From GCA-016699445 sp964555055 (GTDB lineage Bacteria > UBA10199 > JACPAL01 > GCA-016699445): a stretch of 64,000 nt of DNA. Location of the stretch: contig CAZKQW010000011.1 of the NCBI GenBank assembly GCA_964555055.1, positions 14,921 to 78,920 of the forward strand, in the 5' to 3' direction. This document shows positions 47,803 through 55,309 of the stretch, one piece after another. Within the stretch, counting starts at the first letter, position 1. Every line of letters starts with the position of its first letter. Under the pieces are notes generated by a model. It did no database searches. It had not been told where the DNA came from and worked only from the letters and a program-made list of their open reading frames with translations. A program made the position numbers and the translations under genes.

Positions 47803-50799
47803 CTAGAAAGAAGTCCCTAATTCCAGGACGACCACGCCGTTTCTCGCATCCGCTCCGGTCAAATCATCCTTGAGCCCGACGATGCGGTCCCGATTCGTAA
47901 CGATGACGCCATAACCAAGGCGGCCTGTCACTGGTAGATGCCAACTTAAAATAAAATCCGCGCGGAGCTCGGCACCCACCCCTAGAAGAGGTCGGAACCG
48001 CGTCGCATCACGCCTCATGGCGTCGCCTAAGTCGGCGAAAAAAGCGAGATGGGCTTGGTTGATGGCGAGCGGAAGCGTACCTAAGCCTCTTTCGATACTC
48101 ACTAAAGGGAAACGATATTCGACCGAGGATACCCAAACACGGTCGCGCGAAAACGTGGACAACGGCAGACCACGTAAGGTGAAAAGGTGTGTCGTCGTTC
48201 CCGTGAAAAGGCTTTCGCCTAAGGAGCCGCCGAGCCCGAAGTTGCCCTGGAGGAGTTGATCGCCGAAGGCCGCACCGCCTGCAGCTCGTAGCGCCAAGAC
48301 ATGGTGCTTAGAGTACGGCAGCTTTAAATAAGCCCGTGCGTCTCCCCAAGCTACGTATTGCTCCAAATCTCGGGAGGATCCGAAGTGATGGTCCGCGCCC
48401 TCGAAGTTGAGAGAGAAACGACCTCCCTTCTCCTGACTAATGGCGGCTAAAGTGGAGGATGTATTGCGGTAACCATACTGCGCCAGAAATCCCGCATACC
48501 GACCGAGCGTTGGCGCCGCTGCCCCCGCTGGAAGCCCCGACTGCGTTGTCCTATTTTCGAAGAAATAATGAACGGACAGACGGCTCGATTTCCAGGGGTA
48601 GGAAACACCGATCGACGCGCGACGCCTCTCTTCGAAATAATCCGAACCGACCCGGTAGATATCGCCGTAATTTACCGAGTAATCGGCGAAGGCCGCGCTT
48701 ACGGGTAAGCGGAAGCGGTTATACGTGTAGCCCGCTCCGTATCCCAAAAAGCGGTTGTCACTACGGTAATTCACATCGGCATACCAAAGATGACGCGAAA
48801 GCGGGTCGTGATTGATGATGGTTCCCGACAGGAAAAAAGACCCGTCGATGAAAGCCAGGTTAGGGAAAACGGCTCGAGGAAGAAAAAGCTTCTTCCACGG
48901 AGAATATTTTTTGGAAACAAAACTTCCCGGTGAGGAAAGTTCTCCCGGCTCTTCCAGGCGACTGTACGCAGCCGACCGATCCAAGTTTCTAAGACCGGTC
49001 GGCGAGTTCAAGCGCGCGGGCGGCGTTACGCCCGCGACGCGTGTCGCTGAAGAGCCGGGAGAACTTTCCTCACCGTGGTTGCCCAAGATCGACAGCATTC
49101 TTAACTCATAACCTCTCCCACCATAGTATTGGAAGACCACCTTCCCATCACCCGCCACCGCCGGAGCGAAAGCTCCGCTGGTCACATTCGACACTTTCCA
49201 CGCCCGTTCCGTTTTTAAATCATAGGCATGGATGTTGAAAATCCCCGGACCGCGCCCCTCCTGACCATCCGAAGAAAAGTAAACCACTCCTCTTTGGCGA
49301 TCCACGACGGGCCGGCTCTGAACTATACCTTCATCCCTCAGTACCTTTATGGCTCCCGTTTCCGTATCCACGGATACGAGTTGCCATGTTCTCCTCGCAT
49401 GAAGTTTCGATGGCTTGTGGATCATGAAAACCACTTCTCGGTCATCCACCCAACGAGGGAAACTCATCTGCGGCGCTGTGAGTACGTCCTTCCATTCCTT
49501 CGTCTCGCGACGGTATAGAGCCAGAGTCGCCTCGCCTGTCTTTTGGATCACGGAGATAACCGTCTTACCGTCGGGAGAAACATCAGGATCGCGGGCGCGC
49601 TTGCCTTCGGTCAAAGGCTTCGACTTGAGGGTCTCAAGATTGACTTCATAGAGATCGGCGACATTGGCATAGCGTTGGAACACCCCATAAGCCGAGTAGA
49701 CCAGGGTTTTTCCGTCCGGGGAGAAGCTGGTTTGTTGGATATCTTTTTTCCTGACGAGGATTTTCTCCTTCCCCGTCTCCGTATCCCGCAATCTTAGTTC
49801 CGCCGCGTGATCGACCGAATGGGCGACATAGGCCAACAGACGACGGTCCGCTGAAAAAACGGGCTGGGAAAAGCTTTCGCCCTCCCGTGGCGTCAAGTAC
49901 GGTTCGCCTTCCTCCAAACCTTCCGCCTCCAATTCCTCTCGGAGCGCGCCGTACCGGCGGTCCAAATCGCCCTTCCAATCCCTCCAGAGGGAATAAAAAC
50001 TCTTTCCCCGTCCGTCTTTCTTGAAGGAACGTTTGGCTTTGTTGTTGAGGGAAAAGAACCAGAGCGAAGCGCCGTATTTATGGCTGAATTTCAGCACCGC
50101 CTTCTCGCCATAGGTCTGCGCCAAGTAATTCCAAAAACCGACGCCGTAAAGATACTGTGCCTGCCACGCGGGCCAATGGTATTGGCTCCCCGCCATCTCG
50201 TCGATCTTAAGGAAACGGCCTGTTAAAACGTCTGTGCGTAACAACATGTCGGCGTAGGCTGATTGGCCCCGGCCCCCATGCCCATCCCGCGTCTCGAAAT
50301 ACGTCGGTAACCCTTCAATCACCCAACCCGGCGTCAAGCCGTTGGGAGCGACGATGCTTCCGAATAGGAATTTCGCCAAGCGCGCCGGATAGCGCGTGTC
50401 GGTCAAATGCAGAACGTGAGTGAACTCATGCGTAAATAAGCCCCGCATCCAATCGTCCATGTCGGCCAACGACGAATCCGCGGCAGGCGGCACGACACGG
50501 AGCTCGATGAGGTTATAGGGAATGATCTCGGTGAAACCGTTCGCCTGATCATAGCGATCGGTCACGACCACTTCCGTGCGTCCCCAAGGACGGCAATCCC
50601 ACCGCTGAGTCAGGTCTTGATACACCTCTTCCACCATCGGGACGAGCTTGGCGACGACCGCCTCCTCTCCTTCGTAATAATGGATGTTGAAATGCTCCGT
50701 TGTCGTCGTCCGCCAGACGAGCTTAGGGTCATACGTGGCGGCCCACACGCGGCAAGATAGAAGGAAAATCGCCCCAAACAAAAACCCGATTTTTTTCAT
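47803..50799 (-). CDS. Zinc peptidase / beta-propeller / outer-membrane barrel fusion
   Basis: The 998-residue protein starts with a signal peptide (to about 21). The first domain (22-270) has a gluzincin-like zinc site: H124-E125-x-x-H128 in HEFTH and E162 in IEGLPTYFE. A PD40/TolB-like propeller of repeated SPDGK units (about 305-570) follows. The C-terminal half (from about 640) is a beta-barrel of the surface-antigen type, ending in Phe as barrels recognised by BAM do. A linker at residues 575-624 is encoded by a palindromic element. The layout places a protease and propeller tethered to a pore in the outer membrane. The substrate is unknown. Confidence 0.85.
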   Translation of the reverse strand: MKKIGFLFGAIFLLSCRVWAATYDPKLVWRTTTTEHFNIHYYEGEEAVVAKLVPMVEEVYQDLTQRWDCRPWGRTEVVVTDRYDQANGFTEIIPYNLIELRVVPPAADSSLADMDDWMRGLFTHEFTHVLHLTDTRYPARLAKFLFGSIVAPNGLTPGWVIEGLPTYFETRDGHGGRGQSAYADMLLRTDVLTGRFLKIDEMAGSQYHWPAWQAQYLYGVGFWNYLAQTYGEKAVLKFSHKYGASLWFFSLNNKAKRSFKKDGRGKSFYSLWRDWKGDLDRRYGALREELEAEGLEEGEPYLTPREGESFSQPVFSADRRLLAYVAHSVDHAAELRLRDTETGKEKILVRKKDIQQTSFSPDGKTLVYSAYGVFQRYANVADLYEVNLETLKSKPLTEGKRARDPDVSPDGKTVISVIQKTGEATLALYRRETKEWKDVLTAPQMSFPRWVDDREVVFMIHKPSKLHARRTWQLVSVDTETGAIKVLRDEGIVQSRPVVDRQRGVVYFSSDGQEGRGPGIFNIHAYDLKTERAWKVSNVTSGAFAPAVAGDGKVVFQYYGGRGYELRMLSILGNHGEESSPGSSATRVAGVTPPARLNSPTGLRNLDRSAAYSRLEEPGELSSPGSFVSKKYSPWKKLFLPRAVFPNLAFIDGSFFLSGTIINHDPLSRHLWYADVNYRSDNRFLGYGAGYTYNRFRLPVSAAFADYSVNYGDIYRVGSDYFEERRRASIGVSYPWKSSRLSVHYFFENRTTQSGLPAGAAAPTLGRYAGFLAQYGYRNTSSTLAAISQEKGGRFSLNFEGADHHFGSSRDLEQYVAWGDARAYLKLPYSKHHVLALRAAGGAAFGDQLLQGNFGLGGSLGESLFTGTTTHLFTLRGLPLSTFSRDRVWVSSVEYRFPLVSIERGLGTLPLAINQAHLAFFADLGDAMRRDATRFRPLLGVGAELRADFILSWHLPVTGRLGYGVIVTNRDRIVGLKDDLTGADARNGVVVLELGTSF
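48928..49075. repeat. Palindromic element inserted in frame in the peptidase-barrel gene
   Basis: Perfect 27-bp inverted arms at 48928-48954 and 49049-49075 flank a 94-base loop. The loop contains two more inverted repeats (GCCGACCG/CGGTCGGC and GCGGGCG/CGCCCGC). The whole element falls in the linker between propeller and barrel and keeps the frame, coding for a Ser/Pro/Gly-rich stretch. It looks like a palindromic element of the kind known from Rickettsia and Wolbachia genes, but I see no second copy here. Confidence 0.8.
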
Positions 50800-50861
50800 G
50801 AAGCCGTAATTTTATCTAATTCTCTCTAAGCTGACTACCCTTCATTTTTTAGGCATTCGAG

Positions 50862-50890
50862 TTGACAACCCATTCCTATTTCTCTTACGG
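50862..50890 (+). promoter_or_regulatory. Promoter of the SAM-riboswitch leader
   Basis: A perfect TTGACA lies at 50862-50867. The matching -10 is only fair (TTACGG-like at 50885-50890, 17-base spacing). It starts the leader just before the riboswitch aptamer. The rest of 50800-50861 is AT-rich and holds nothing else recognised. Confidence 0.5.
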
Positions 50891-50898
50891 AGCACTCA

Positions 50899-51033
50899 CT
50901 TATCCAGAGTGACCGAGGGAAAAGGCCCGAAGACGTCACAGCAACCGTCCCCTAAAAAAAAGGGGAAATGGTGCTAACTCCAACCCTGTGATTCCACCGT
51001 ATCGGACGGCAATTGCGGATGGGGACAGATAAG
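50899..51033 (+). ncRNA. SAM-I (S-box) riboswitch aptamer
   Basis: The leader shows the S-box order of conserved parts: P1 strand CTTATC at 50899 with CAGAG after it, the GAGGGA...GGCCCGA core, the CAGCAACC joint, a P3-type hairpin from CCCCT/GGGG, the GGTGCTAA...CC segment, and the P1 closing strand GATAAG at 51028-51033. SAM-I riboswitches shut off methionine and cysteine genes when SAM is high. The cluster downstream fits this. Confidence 0.93.
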
Positions 51034-51083
51034 AAGAGAGCTTCGAGACAACCTCTTCTTATCCGGAAGGGGTTTTTTATTTT
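51028..51083 (+). terminator. Riboswitch antiterminator and intrinsic terminator
   Basis: Terminator: AACCTCTTC (51050-51058) pairs with GAAGGGGTT (51066-51074) and is followed by a U-rich tract to 51083. Antiterminator: GATAAGAAGAG (51028-51038) pairs with CTCTTCTTATC (51053-51063), taking up both the P1 closing strand and the 5' arm of the terminator. The ATG of the next gene follows directly, and the purine run GGAAGGGG that would serve as its ribosome-binding site lies inside the terminator stem. Confidence 0.88.
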
Positions 51084-51983
51084 ATGGGATCGGCCATCGG
51101 AACCGCGGAAAACGCGGTCGAAAATATCGAAGACGCTATCGGCAACACGCCGCTGCTGAAGCTTGACCGGAGCTTGCCGGCCGGGTGTGCCTCCGTCTAT
51201 GCCAAACTCGAGAGGTTCAACCCCAACGGGTCCCAAAAAGACCGGTTGGTCGCCTATCTCTTACGGGAAGCCGAGAGCGTATCCAAAATACGCAAGGGGG
51301 ACACGCTCGTCACGGCGACCAGCGGAAATTCGGGGATCTCGCTAGCGGCCTTCGGGAACATCAAAGGCTACCCGACGGTCATCGTCATGCCGGACGATGA
51401 CAGCCTGGAGAAGATCAAGATCCTCCAGACCTACGGGGCCACGGTCGTCTTGACGCCCGCGGACCAAGGGATCGCCGCCGCCGAAAAGAAGGCGAAGGAA
51501 TTGACCGCCGAGAAAAAGGCTTTTTTCGTCGACGTCATCGAAGCGAAGGGGAATTTCCGGGCTTACGAGAAGATGACCGATGAAATCGCCGATTCGTTTT
51601 CTGAAGATATCCACGCCGTGGTAGTGGCCTGCGGCACCGGGACGACGCTGACCGCCATGGCCAAGAGGTTCCGCAAGGCCGGAACGCGGATCATCGCCGT
51701 CCGGCCCAGCGATAGTCCTCATAAGATCCGGGGGCTCGGGCTCGACATGGATGATTCGGAAGTACGCGCTTGGATCGACGACGTCGTGAAGGTAACGGAT
51801 GCGGAGGCTTACGAAGGCTCGCGAGACGTGGCGAAGAAGGAAGGATTTTTAATCGGCCTCTCCGGAGGCGCCGCCTTCGCGGCGAGCCGACGCGTGGCAC
51901 AGGCGCTCGGTCCCGGAAAGAACGTCATCACCATCTTCCCCGACGGCGGGGAACGTTATTTCAGTCTGCAAAAGTTTTTTTAA
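51084..51983 (+). CDS. PLP-dependent cysteine/cystathionine synthase-family enzyme
   Basis: The 299-residue protein has the family marks: AIGNTPLLKLD, the PLP lysine region NPNGSQKDR (usual form NPGGSIKDR), TSGNSGISLA and the phosphate-binding CGTGTT. It is first behind the SAM riboswitch, so it probably belongs to homocysteine, cystathionine or cysteine formation rather than general cysteine supply, which the second synthase at 53584 could cover. The exact acceptor (O-acetylserine, O-phosphohomoserine or other) cannot be read from sequence. Confidence 0.8.
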   Translation: MGSAIGTAENAVENIEDAIGNTPLLKLDRSLPAGCASVYAKLERFNPNGSQKDRLVAYLLREAESVSKIRKGDTLVTATSGNSGISLAAFGNIKGYPTVIVMPDDDSLEKIKILQTYGATVVLTPADQGIAAAEKKAKELTAEKKAFFVDVIEAKGNFRAYEKMTDEIADSFSEDIHAVVVACGTGTTLTAMAKRFRKAGTRIIAVRPSDSPHKIRGLGLDMDDSEVRAWIDDVVKVTDAEAYEGSRDVAKKEGFLIGLSGGAAFAASRRVAQALGPGKNVITIFPDGGERYFSLQKFF

Positions 51984-51994
51984 AGGAGAACCTC

Positions 51995-53224
51995 ATGTCC
52001 CACGCTTTTATCAAAGGCCTCAAATGCCGCGAATGCGGCCACCACTTCCCGATCGCGCCGACGCACGTCTGCGAGTTCTGCTTCGGCCCTTTGGAAGTGG
52101 ATTATAATTACGACCAGATCGCGAAAACTTTGACGCGGGAAAAGATCCAGAAGCGCGCCCACAGCATGTGGCGCTACCGGGAGCTGCTCCCTATCCAGGA
52201 AGATCCGACTGTCGGCATTTTGGCCGGTTACACGCCCCTCGTGCCCGCGAAGAATTTGGCGAAGGCCCTCGGCGTCAAGGAGGTCTGGATTAAGAATGAT
52301 GCCGTCTGCTACCCGACCCTTTCCTTTAAAGACCGCGTCGTCTCCGTCGCCCTTTCAAAAGCCAAGGAATTCGGCTTCAAAACCGTCTCTTGCGCGTCCA
52401 CCGGGAATTTAGCGAATTCGGTCGCGGCCAACGCCGCGGCCGCGGGCTTGGAGTGCTACGTCTTCATCCCCCACGACCTGGAGTCCGGCAAGGTGCTGGG
52501 CACCCTCGTCTATGGGGCCAACGTCATCGGCATCCGCGGCACGTACGACGAGGTGAACCGCCTTTGCAGCGAGATCGGCGCGAAGTACAAGTGGGCGTTC
52601 GTGAATATCAACGTCCGCCCCTACTACGCGGAAGGATCGAAGACCCTTTTCTATGAAGTCATGGAGCAGCTCGGCTGGAAGGTCCCCAACCATGTCGTCG
52701 TCCCCATGGCCAGCGGATCTCTTTTGACGAAAGTCCACAAGGCGATGAAGGAATTCCACAAGATCGGATTGATCGACGAGCCGAAGTGCAAAGTGCATGG
52801 CGCGCAGGCGACCGGATGCTCGCCCATCGCCACGGCCCTCAAGAACAACTGGGAGCTCTTCAAGCCGGTGAAGCCAAACACCATCGCCAAATCCCTGGCC
52901 ATCGGGAATCCGGCCGACGGATTCTACGCCATGCAGTCCATGAAGGAGACCGGGGGCTGGAGCGAGGACGTGTCCGACGAGGAGATCGTGGACGCCATCA
53001 AACTGCTCGCGGAGACGGAAGGCATCTTCACCGAGACCGCGGGCGGCGTGACCACCGGTGTGGTGAATAAGCTCGTCAAGCTCGGGAAGATCAAGAAGGA
53101 CGAGTCGGTCGTCATCTGCGTGACGGGCAACGGGCTCAAGACCCAAGAGGCCATCACCGGACACGTGGGCAAACCCACGATCATCAACGCCAAGATCGCC
53201 GAAGTGGACGCGATCCTGAAATGA
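51995..53224 (+). CDS. thrC: Threonine synthase
   Basis: The ATG at 51995 has AAAGGAG 7 bases upstream and gives 409 residues. It starts with a zinc-ribbon-like CRECG...CEFCFGPLEVDYNY, typical of many bacterial ThrC proteins, then the PLP lysine in TLSFKDRVVS and the STGNLANSVA loop. ThrC converts O-phosphohomoserine to threonine, the same substrate a homocysteine route could use. Its place under a SAM riboswitch, between two sulfur-linked genes, is unusual. Confidence 0.88.
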   Translation: MSHAFIKGLKCRECGHHFPIAPTHVCEFCFGPLEVDYNYDQIAKTLTREKIQKRAHSMWRYRELLPIQEDPTVGILAGYTPLVPAKNLAKALGVKEVWIKNDAVCYPTLSFKDRVVSVALSKAKEFGFKTVSCASTGNLANSVAANAAAAGLECYVFIPHDLESGKVLGTLVYGANVIGIRGTYDEVNRLCSEIGAKYKWAFVNINVRPYYAEGSKTLFYEVMEQLGWKVPNHVVVPMASGSLLTKVHKAMKEFHKIGLIDEPKCKVHGAQATGCSPIATALKNNWELFKPVKPNTIAKSLAIGNPADGFYAMQSMKETGGWSEDVSDEEIVDAIKLLAETEGIFTETAGGVTTGVVNKLVKLGKIKKDESVVICVTGNGLKTQEAITGHVGKPTIINAKIAEVDAILK

Positions 53225-53260
53225 CGGTTTCAGCGTTTCAACTTTAAATAAGGAGCCTGT

Positions 53261-53530
53261 ATGGTGAAAAAAGCCGCGACGAAGGATCCCGTGATCCGCC
53301 GCAAAGTCTACGTGACGTTCCCGGAGCGTCAGACGAAGGAAGCGATCATTTGCGACATGTACGATCTCTACAAAGTGCGCTTCAACATCCGCTCGGCCTC
53401 GGTGAGCGACAATTTAGGGCTCATCGCCCTCGAGTTGGAGGCGCCGGCCAGCGTTCTCGACAAGGCCTTCGCCTATTTCCGCAAGCGGGGCGTGAAGGTG
53501 GAGCCGATCGAGATCAGCGTGATCGAGTAG
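53261..53530 (+). CDS. NIL-domain protein
   Basis: The 89-residue protein is a free-standing NIL domain (ACT-like fold): VYVTFPERQTKEAIICDMY, then GLIALELEAP and VKVEPIEIS. NIL domains end the methionine transporter ATPase MetN, where they sense methionine, and stand-alone copies occur with sulfur-relay proteins of anaerobes. Here it may sense or deliver sulfur to the neighbouring synthases (inference). AAGGAGCCTGT precedes the start. Confidence 0.8.
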   Translation: MVKKAATKDPVIRRKVYVTFPERQTKEAIICDMYDLYKVRFNIRSASVSDNLGLIALELEAPASVLDKAFAYFRKRGVKVEPIEISVIE

Positions 53531-53583
53531 GAAAACCTTAATTAGGGATTTGGCGATCCATTTTTGGCGGATCGCATGCTTTT

Positions 53584-54486
53584 ATGTTGTTACATTCTAT
53601 TCTGGAAAAAATCGGCGACACGCCGCTCGTGAGGATTCGGCAAGTCGGGAGGGAATTGCCCCAGGTCGCGTCCGGGCGGGTGAAGATCTACGCCAAACTC
53701 GAGTATTTCAATCCGGGCGGGTCGATCAAGGACCGGCCCGCGCTGCGCATGATCCAAGAAGGCTTGAAGTCGGGGAAGCTGGCCCCCGGCAAGGTCGTCT
53801 TGGACTCCACTTCGGGGAATACGGGCGTGGCCTACGCGATGATCGGGGCGGCGATGGGGATCCCCGTCGAGCTCGTCATGCCGGAGAACGTCAGTCCGCA
53901 GCGCAAGCTCATCGTGGCCTCCTTCGGCACGAACATCATCTATTCCTCGCCCATGGAGGGCTCCGACGGGGCGATTTTGTTGGCTCGGAAGCTCTTGAGC
54001 GAGAATCCGGACCGTTATTTCATGCCGGACCAGTACAACAACGAGTTCAACCCCCGCGCGCATTACGACACGACGGGGGTGGAAGTCTGGGAGCAGACGC
54101 GCCATGAAGTCACCCACTTCATCGCGGGCATCGGCACGGGCGGGACCATCATGGGCACGGGACGGCGTTTGAAGGACTACCGCAGGGACATCCAAGTCAT
54201 CGCCGTCGAGCCGGACAACGCCATGCACGGCTTGGAGGGCATGAAGCACATGGCTTCCTCGATCGTTCCGGGGATCTACCACGAAAACGAGCTGGACGAG
54301 AAGATTTCCATGGAAACGGAGCCCGCCTACGATATGTCCGAGAGGCTGGCCCGCGAGGAAGGCCTGATCGTCGGCCATTCCTCCGGAGGCAACATGGCCG
54401 CAGCGCTCCGAGTGGCCGAGCGGATCCAAGAGGGCACCATCGTCACGATTTTCTGCGACCATGGGGAAAGGTATTTCGAGGTATGA
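53584..54486 (+). CDS. cysM: Cysteine synthase (CysK/CysM family)
   Basis: The 300-residue enzyme has the full CysK/CysM set: KIGDTPLVRI, FNPGGSIKDRPA with the PLP lysine, STSGNTGVAYA and GIGTGGTIMGTGR. The stop overlaps the JAMM gene (ATGA), and the CysO-like carrier comes next. That trio is the thiocarboxylate cysteine pathway known from Mycobacterium (CysM, Mec, CysO), so the sulfur donor is probably the carrier rather than free sulfide. The activated serine substrate is not settled. Confidence 0.85.
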   Translation: MLLHSILEKIGDTPLVRIRQVGRELPQVASGRVKIYAKLEYFNPGGSIKDRPALRMIQEGLKSGKLAPGKVVLDSTSGNTGVAYAMIGAAMGIPVELVMPENVSPQRKLIVASFGTNIIYSSPMEGSDGAILLARKLLSENPDRYFMPDQYNNEFNPRAHYDTTGVEVWEQTRHEVTHFIAGIGTGGTIMGTGRRLKDYRRDIQVIAVEPDNAMHGLEGMKHMASSIVPGIYHENELDEKISMETEPAYDMSERLAREEGLIVGHSSGGNMAAALRVAERIQEGTIVTIFCDHGERYFEV

Positions 54487-54944
54487 CTGTCATTTGCCAA
54501 AGTACCATCGACGAAATCGTCGCCTACGCGAAGACGCACTGGCCAGACGAATCGTGCGGCCTCTTGGTCGGCGATCGAGGGCAAGATTCCGTGACGGAGT
54601 TCATTCCTATCCGGAACATCTATAACGACATGCACGCGAAATACCCGGACCAGTACCCGCGCACGGCCAAGACCGCGTATTTGATCGATCCCAAGGAACA
54701 ACAGCGCGTCTTCGACGAGGCGGCGAAGAACAACCGGGAAGTCAAATGCATCTACCATTCGCACTGCGAGCACGACGCTTACTTCTCGGAGGAAGACCGC
54801 TTGGTCGCCGCTCCGTGGGGAGAACCCAGCTATCCGGGCGTTTCGTATTTAGTCGTTTCGATTTACGGCAAGGAATTAAAGGAGATTAACGAATTTTTCT
54901 GGGACGAATCCCTGAAAGGTTATAACCAAAGAAAAATATTTTAA
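54483..54944 (+). CDS. JAMM/MPN metallopeptidase (Mec-like)
   Basis: The 153-residue protein has the JAMM zinc motif HSHCEHDAYFSEED (HXH...SXXD) and an upstream Glu in DESCGLLVG. In the CysO pathway Mec removes the cysteine formed on the carrier; in related systems a JAMM peptidase trims the carrier tail to expose GlyGly. The carrier here ends in GGV, so trimming is also needed. It overlaps cysM and is 10 bases before the carrier gene. Confidence 0.88.
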   Translation: MTVICQSTIDEIVAYAKTHWPDESCGLLVGDRGQDSVTEFIPIRNIYNDMHAKYPDQYPRTAKTAYLIDPKEQQRVFDEAAKNNREVKCIYHSHCEHDAYFSEEDRLVAAPWGEPSYPGVSYLVVSIYGKELKEINEFFWDESLKGYNQRKIF

Positions 54945-54954
54945 GGAGAAACCT

Positions 54955-55233
54955 ATGTCGATCAAAGTCAGAATCCCCACCCCCCTGCAGAAAATCACCG
55001 CGAACCTGGGTGAAGTGTCCGCCTCCGGCGCCAGCGTCAAGGACGTGCTCGCCGACCTCGAGAAGCAGTACCCCGGCTTGAAGGAACGCCTCTACGACGA
55101 AAAAGGCGGCCTGCGCCGCTTCATCAATTTTTACGTGAATAACGAAGACATCCGCTTCCTGGACGGCGAAGGCACGCCCGTGAAGGCCGGCGACGAGATC
55201 TCGATCGTCCCGGCGATCGCGGGTGGTGTCTAA
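54955..55233 (+). CDS. CysO/ThiS/MoaD-like sulfur-carrier protein
   Basis: The 92-residue protein is a ubiquitin-fold sulfur carrier: KVRIPTPLQKIT, VKDVLADLEKQYPGLKERL, INFYVNNEDIRFLDG and the end DEISIVPAIAGGV. The GlyGly is followed by one Val, so it cannot be adenylated until trimmed. No E1 (MoeB/ThiF-like) gene is nearby; a housekeeping one must serve. The AAGGAG ribosome-binding site is good. Confidence 0.88.
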   Translation: MSIKVRIPTPLQKITANLGEVSASGASVKDVLADLEKQYPGLKERLYDEKGGLRRFINFYVNNEDIRFLDGEGTPVKAGDEISIVPAIAGGV

Positions 55234-55279
55234 ATTTGTCGATTATCCACTCGACAAATTTGTCGATTACCCACTCGAC
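55232..55279. repeat. Two tandem 24-bp palindromic repeats
   Basis: Units 55232-55255 and 55256-55279 differ by one base. Each holds TTTGTCGA facing TCGACAAA around 8 bases. They lie between the carrier gene stop and the ATPase gene. They may be the operator of the ATPase or ends of a mobile cassette. Confidence 0.7.
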
Positions 55280-55309
55280 AAACCAACATATCGAAGATAA
55301 GCTCTTGGA

